Of a stretch of 33,942 bases of DNA, positions 30,191 through 33,942 are shown piece by piece; positions within the stretch are counted from its first letter, which is position 1; each line of letters begins with the position of its first letter. Under the pieces are notes generated by a model. It made no database searches and was not told where the DNA came from. It saw only the letters and a list, made by a program, of their open reading frames with translations. The position numbers were made by a program, and so were the translations under genes. Source of the DNA: Mucilaginibacter sp. (GTDB taxonomy: Bacteria; Bacteroidota; Bacteroidia; Sphingobacteriales; Sphingobacteriaceae); contig NZ_JAQBOW010000141.1 in the NCBI RefSeq assembly GCF_028287845.1, positions 1 to 33,942 on the forward strand, written 5' to 3'.

Positions 30191-30278
30191 TAGAGATTAG
30201 TAGCCCGTGAAATTTAATGCAAAAAGCGATGAGTACCCCTCATCGCTTTTTGCATTTATAATCCCAGCCTAATCTCTA
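30191..30278 (+). terminator. Nested hairpin terminator after the bacilliredoxin gene
   Basis: The inner arms 30216-30233 and 30239-30256 pair perfectly over 18 bases with a five-base loop. The outer arms TAGAGATTAG (30191-30200) and its complement (30269-30278) form a second, ten-base stem. No T tract follows the whole, but TTTTT occurs in the inner stem. The outer arm repeats the TAGAGATTAG-like element seen before lpxD. Confidence 0.75.
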
Positions 30279-30368
30279 GTCCCCCCCGGTAACATTTTAG
30301 CGATGCAAGCATCATAAATATTAATTAAAAACTCTTATTTTCGCTTATTAACTGACTCATTATTCTAT

Positions 30369-32861
30369 ATGAAAAAAACCACACTAACCGGTTTAGTTGC
30401 CGGTATTGTAATTACCGCAGCCTCGCTAAGCCCGGTAATGGCCCAGGCACCAAAGGTCGAGGACCCGTTAATGAAAATATACCGGGCGACACCTCCCCGA
30501 ATTAATGACCTGATACATACCAAACTGGATGTGCGTTTCGATTACAAAAAGCGCTATTTATATGGCAAGGAATGGGTTACCTTGAAACCCCACTTTTATC
30601 CGACAGATACCTTAAGACTTGATGCCAAGGGTATGGATATTAAAAATATATCCGTAGTAAAAAATGGTAAAAACATCCCGCTAAAATATAAATACCAGGA
30701 TAGTCTGAGTTTGGCTATACAGTTGGATAAGGTTTATCATAATAATGAAAACTATACCATCTATATTGATTATACCTCAAAACCTAACCAGCTTCATGTA
30801 AAAGGCAGTGCCGCTATAAACGATGCTAAAGGTTTATATTTTATTAATCCTGACGGTACTGAAAAAGACAAGCCTACCCAGATCTGGACACAAGGCGAAA
30901 CCGAAAGTTCATCGTGCTGGTTCCCTACTATTGATCAGCCGCAGCAAAAAACTACCGACGAGATTGTTATGACCGTACCCGCCAAATATGTAACCTTATC
31001 AAACGGCAGACTGGCATCGCAAAAGGTTAATGGCGACGGTACCCGTACCGATACCTGGAAAATGGAACTACCCCACTCGCCATACCTGTTTATGATGGCC
31101 GTTGGCGATTTTAAAATATTCCATGATAAATGGCGCAATAAGCCGGTCGATTATTACCTGGAGCCAAAATATGCGCCGTATGCCAAGCAGATTTTTGGCA
31201 TGACGCCGGAGCTGATAGAGTTTTACTCGAAAACTTTAGGTGTTGATTACCCATGGAATAAATACGCGCAAATTGTTGTGCGCGATTATGTGAGCGGCGC
31301 GATGGAAAACACATCAGCTACGCTGCACGGTGTATATGTGCAGGCAACACCCCGCGAATTATTAGATGCCAATTATGATGCCGGACGAAGCACCATAGCA
31401 CATGAGTTGTTTCACCAATGGTTTGGCGACCTGGTTACTACCGAAAGCTGGAGCAACACAACCGTAAATGAATCATTCGCTGATTTTAGCGAGATGCTTT
31501 GGGCGGAATATAAATACGGCCAGGATGAGGCTGATGCGCATAGTTACACTGCCATGGTTAACTATTTGGCCAACCCGGTAAATAAAACAAAGAACCTGGT
31601 TCGTTTTCATTATGTTGATAAAGAAGATGTATTTGATTTGGTAACCTACCAAAAAGGTGGCCGTATATTAAATATGCTGCGCAATTATTTAGGTAAAGAC
31701 GCTTTTTATAAAGGCTTAAATATTTACCTTAAAACTAACGCTTTTAAAGCCGGCGAAGCGCAACAATTACGTTTAGCGCTTGAAGAAGCCAGCGGCCGCG
31801 ACCTGAACTGGTTTTTTAACCAATGGTATTATGGCCAAGGCAACCCGGCATTAACAATTAGCTATAAATGGGATGACGCGGCAAAAAAAGAAACGGTTTA
31901 CCTGCAGCAAACCCAAGAGGGTAATGTCTTTATTTTACCTATGGCAATTGATATTTATGCGGGCGGTAAAAAAGTGCGCCACAACATATGGATGAATAAT
32001 AAAGCCGATACCTTAACTTTTGCATCGGCTGTAAAACCAGACCTGGTGAATGTTGACGGCAATAAGGTATTATTGGCCGAAAAGAAAGACAGCAAAACCC
32101 TGGACGAATATGTTTTCCAATACTTTAACGCGCCATTATATCTTGACCGCTTTGAGGCGATAGATCATGCAACACCAGAGCAAGGCAGCACAGGCGCGCA
32201 AAAAGTAATGATAGCCGCTTTGAAGGATAAATATTACGGCTTACGCATAAAAGCTATCCGCGGTTTAAACATGGCTAATGATGATGTACGCAACGCGGCC
32301 CAGCCTATATTGATCTCGCTGGCGCAAACTGATGATAATACTTTGGTACGTGCTGCTGCAATTGGCGTATTAGGCAAGCTTAAAGCAGCCGGTATGATGA
32401 GTTTGTTTAAGGAATCGCTTAAAAGCCAATCATACGCCGTACAGGGCTCGGCTTTAAATGCTATATCATTACAAGAACCCGTACAGGCTTTCGAGTTAGC
32501 CAAAGGTTTTGAAAAGGACAACAAAGGCAATTTAACTCAGGCAATGGTGCATATTTATGCAACCAGCGGCTCGGGTGCACAATGGCCGTTTGTCTACAAA
32601 CAATACCAGGATGCAGGCATACAAGTCAAATTTAATATGATTAAAGAATTTGCAGCCATGACCGCTAAAATGGATAAACCAGAGTACGTAATGCAAGGAA
32701 TAGACGCGCTAAAAGATTTTGGTGTAAAATATAAAGTGTATGGTATTGCACCGGTTGTTATTGGTTTGTTAAATGATGTAAAAACACAGCGGACCAAAAT
32801 GAACGATACTACATCAGCCAATGCCGCGGATGATGCGATTAAGGCGATAAATACTAAGTAA
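30369..32861 (+). CDS. Exported M1-family aminopeptidase
   Basis: An 830-residue secreted or periplasmic zinc metallopeptidase. The signal peptide is MKKTTLTGLVAGIVITAASL with cleavage after about VMAQ. The exopeptidase motif GAMEN is at 310-314, and the zinc site HELFHQWFG has H345, H349 and the distal E368 (NESF), with catalytic E346. A beta-sandwich N-terminal domain (about 40-220) precedes it and a helical HEAT-like C-terminal domain (about 600-825) follows. It removes N-terminal residues from peptides, likely for nutrition or turnover of exported proteins. It stands alone with a terminator on each side. Confidence 0.95.
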   Translation: MKKTTLTGLVAGIVITAASLSPVMAQAPKVEDPLMKIYRATPPRINDLIHTKLDVRFDYKKRYLYGKEWVTLKPHFYPTDTLRLDAKGMDIKNISVVKNGKNIPLKYKYQDSLSLAIQLDKVYHNNENYTIYIDYTSKPNQLHVKGSAAINDAKGLYFINPDGTEKDKPTQIWTQGETESSSCWFPTIDQPQQKTTDEIVMTVPAKYVTLSNGRLASQKVNGDGTRTDTWKMELPHSPYLFMMAVGDFKIFHDKWRNKPVDYYLEPKYAPYAKQIFGMTPELIEFYSKTLGVDYPWNKYAQIVVRDYVSGAMENTSATLHGVYVQATPRELLDANYDAGRSTIAHELFHQWFGDLVTTESWSNTTVNESFADFSEMLWAEYKYGQDEADAHSYTAMVNYLANPVNKTKNLVRFHYVDKEDVFDLVTYQKGGRILNMLRNYLGKDAFYKGLNIYLKTNAFKAGEAQQLRLALEEASGRDLNWFFNQWYYGQGNPALTISYKWDDAAKKETVYLQQTQEGNVFILPMAIDIYAGGKKVRHNIWMNNKADTLTFASAVKPDLVNVDGNKVLLAEKKDSKTLDEYVFQYFNAPLYLDRFEAIDHATPEQGSTGAQKVMIAALKDKYYGLRIKAIRGLNMANDDVRNAAQPILISLAQTDDNTLVRAAAIGVLGKLKAAGMMSLFKESLKSQSYAVQGSALNAISLQEPVQAFELAKGFEKDNKGNLTQAMVHIYATSGSGAQWPFVYKQYQDAGIQVKFNMIKEFAAMTAKMDKPEYVMQGIDALKDFGVKYKVYGIAPVVIGLLNDVKTQRTKMNDTTSANAADDAIKAINTK

Positions 32862-32884
32862 GAATTAATAAATGTTTTTTGATT

Positions 32885-32911
32885 AAGGGGTGGCTATTTC
32901 AGCTACCCCTT
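32885..32911 (+). terminator. Rho-independent terminator of the M1 peptidase gene
   Basis: The arms 32885-32894 and 32902-32911 pair over ten bases, including one G:U wobble, with a seven-base loop and a following T run. It is 23 bases behind the stop codon. Confidence 0.88.
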
Positions 32912-33031
32912 TTTGTTACTATATTCCGCACCATTGCAGAGAATACAACTAAATAAGAGTGTTAAAAAAGTAAAATAATTAGGTATAAATAAGTAAAACT
33001 ACTAAATTAGTATTACCCAATTTATCCAGTT

Positions 33032-33406
33032 ATGAAAACGCTCATATTTACGCTATTAATGCTGATTTACATTTTAGCAGTGAGGGCGCAACAAACACCG
33101 CGCCTGCCCAATAATAAACTACCCTTGTCACCCTATAGTTTAAAACCTGATTCCAATTTTAATAAATTGTTTAAAGGAAATACAGACTCGCTGGTAAGCA
33201 ACAGGATCATTGCTGGATTAAATTCCAACAGGCCCCGGGCAACTAAAATCGATCGGATGCCGGTTGTGAGGCTTAACAACACCGACCCTAATATGCTCAT
33301 AGTGCAGCCCGACAAAACCGGCTATACTATGCCTGTTGCAGGTATAAATCAGCCCCCAATATATTACATGAAAAAGCCGGGTGCCAAAGTTAAACCATTA
33401 CCTTAA
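33032..33406 (+). CDS. Small secreted hypothetical protein
   Basis: A 124-residue protein with a signal peptide (MKTLIFTLLMLIYILAVRAQ, cleavage after about residue 19). The mature part is rich in proline, asparagine and lysine with low complexity (LPNNKLPLSPYSLKP near the start, GAKVKPLP at the end), and has no cysteine. No motif is known to me. It resembles the many short exported proteins of Bacteroidota without function. It is convergent with cdaA, 45 bases away. Confidence 0.7.
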   Translation: MKTLIFTLLMLIYILAVRAQQTPRLPNNKLPLSPYSLKPDSNFNKLFKGNTDSLVSNRIIAGLNSNRPRATKIDRMPVVRLNNTDPNMLIVQPDKTGYTMPVAGINQPPIYYMKKPGAKVKPLP

Positions 33407-33451
33407 GTAATTAATTTTAATTATTGGGTGACATAGCGCTACGTTACACCT

Positions 33452-33940
33452 TTAAAAATCTTTGTTCAGCAGCTTCTCTAATTCAGCAAAGCTGATATTC
33501 ATTTTTATCCGGCCCTGTTTGGCGTATGATATTTCGCCGGTTTCCTCTGATACGATAATAGCTGTAGCCTCATTGGCCTCGGTAACACCAATACCGGCCC
33601 TATGACGCAAGCCGAATTGAGCAGGCAGATCGGCCTTATCTGTAAGCGGCAAAATGCAACTGGCCGATTTAATTTTGTTTTCGGCTATAACCACCGCCCC
33701 GTCATGCAGCGGGCTTGTTTTCTGAAAGATGCTCTCTAATAAACGTTTTGATATTTTGGCCTCTAAAACTTCGCAGCTGTTTTGGTAAAACTGTTCATCA
33801 TAGTATTTGGCAAACACAATAAGGGCCCCCGTACGGGTTTGTTTTAAGATTTTGCAGGCATCTATAATAGGTTTTATACGGGCGTAATTGTTTTTTTCTT
33901 CCTTTGTCTTACCAAAGAAATATCGCCACCAGGCTTTGTT
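33452..33940 (-). CDS. cdaA: Diadenylate cyclase CdaA, 5' end outside the window
   Basis: The visible 162 residues contain the DAC domain: TSPLHDGAVVI with the catalytic DGA motif and FGLRHRAGIGVTE with RHR, which bind two ATP to make c-di-AMP. The frame is open to the right edge; translated upstream it reads WWRYFFGKTKEEKNN and then ILKQTRTGALIVFAKYY, the typical linker after the three N-terminal membrane helices, which lie outside the window. The GTG at 33815 within this frame is an internal valine and not a start. c-di-AMP would act in osmotic and cell-wall control. There is no partner gene in view. Confidence 0.93.
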   Translation of the reverse strand, partial: NKAWWRYFFGKTKEEKNNYARIKPIIDACKILKQTRTGALIVFAKYYDEQFYQNSCEVLEAKISKRLLESIFQKTSPLHDGAVVIAENKIKSASCILPLTDKADLPAQFGLRHRAGIGVTEANEATAIIVSEETGEISYAKQGRIKMNISFAELEKLLNKDF

Positions 33941-33942
33941 GC

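Noticed and set aside
33815..33817. GTG as start of cdaA
   Set aside because: The frame continues upstream with conserved family residues (RTGALIV), so the codon is an internal valine of a gene cut by the window edge.

Overview
The window looks like chromosomal DNA from a member of the Bacteroidota, most likely order Sphingobacteriales (Mucilaginibacter/Pedobacter-like). The evidence is a fused lpxC-fabZ gene, the type IX secretion regulator PorX, a SusC-type TonB receptor with an N-terminal carboxypeptidase-like domain, a CdaA diadenylate cyclase, recurrent TAnnTTTG promoter elements (the Bacteroidota -7 box) and little Shine-Dalgarno signal. The genus is inference. There is no rRNA, tRNA, CRISPR array, prophage or complete insertion sequence; this is mainly a core region decorated with many small intergenic repeats.

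Left part (1-4.5 kb): the 3' part of a carotenoid gene (CruF type), ispH (isoprenoid precursors) and hemH (heme). A convergent HxlR regulator follows, diverging from a DoxX membrane protein across a striking double palindrome, then an aldo/keto reductase. From 4.8 to 7.8 kb there is a minus-strand pair: a TonB-dependent receptor and, upstream of it, a small exported Cys/His protein. The plus-strand operon at 7.9-9.7 kb holds a hypothetical protein, an exported cyclophilin and exodeoxyribonuclease III. Between 9.8 and 13.3 kb lie a collagen-like lipoprotein, a small unknown gene, an aspartic protease with PDZ domain and a BrkB/YihY membrane protein.

Middle part: porX, tsaE and an alanine-dehydrogenase-like gene on the minus strand (16.8 to 13.5 kb), diverging from an HD phosphohydrolase. 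The lipid A block follows on the plus strand: lpxD, lpxC-fabZ, lpxA, an orphan ABC ATPase and efp (18.4-23.1 kb). Nearly every junction in this block carries sequence with a seven-base period that can fold into long hairpins.

Right part: lepB (minus), gluQ (plus), a compact minus-strand module of a nucleotidyltransferase with a small partner, ahcY, a bactofilin with an M23 peptidase, a bacilliredoxin, an M1 aminopeptidase, a small secreted protein, and cdaA cut by the window end.

The best candidates for something not well described are: the heptad-period repeats of the lpx block; the small-protein/nucleotidyltransferase pair with its own promoter and terminator; the HxlR-DoxX pair with two identical-spaced palindromes; and the alanine-dehydrogenase homologue that appears to lack both catalytic residues.
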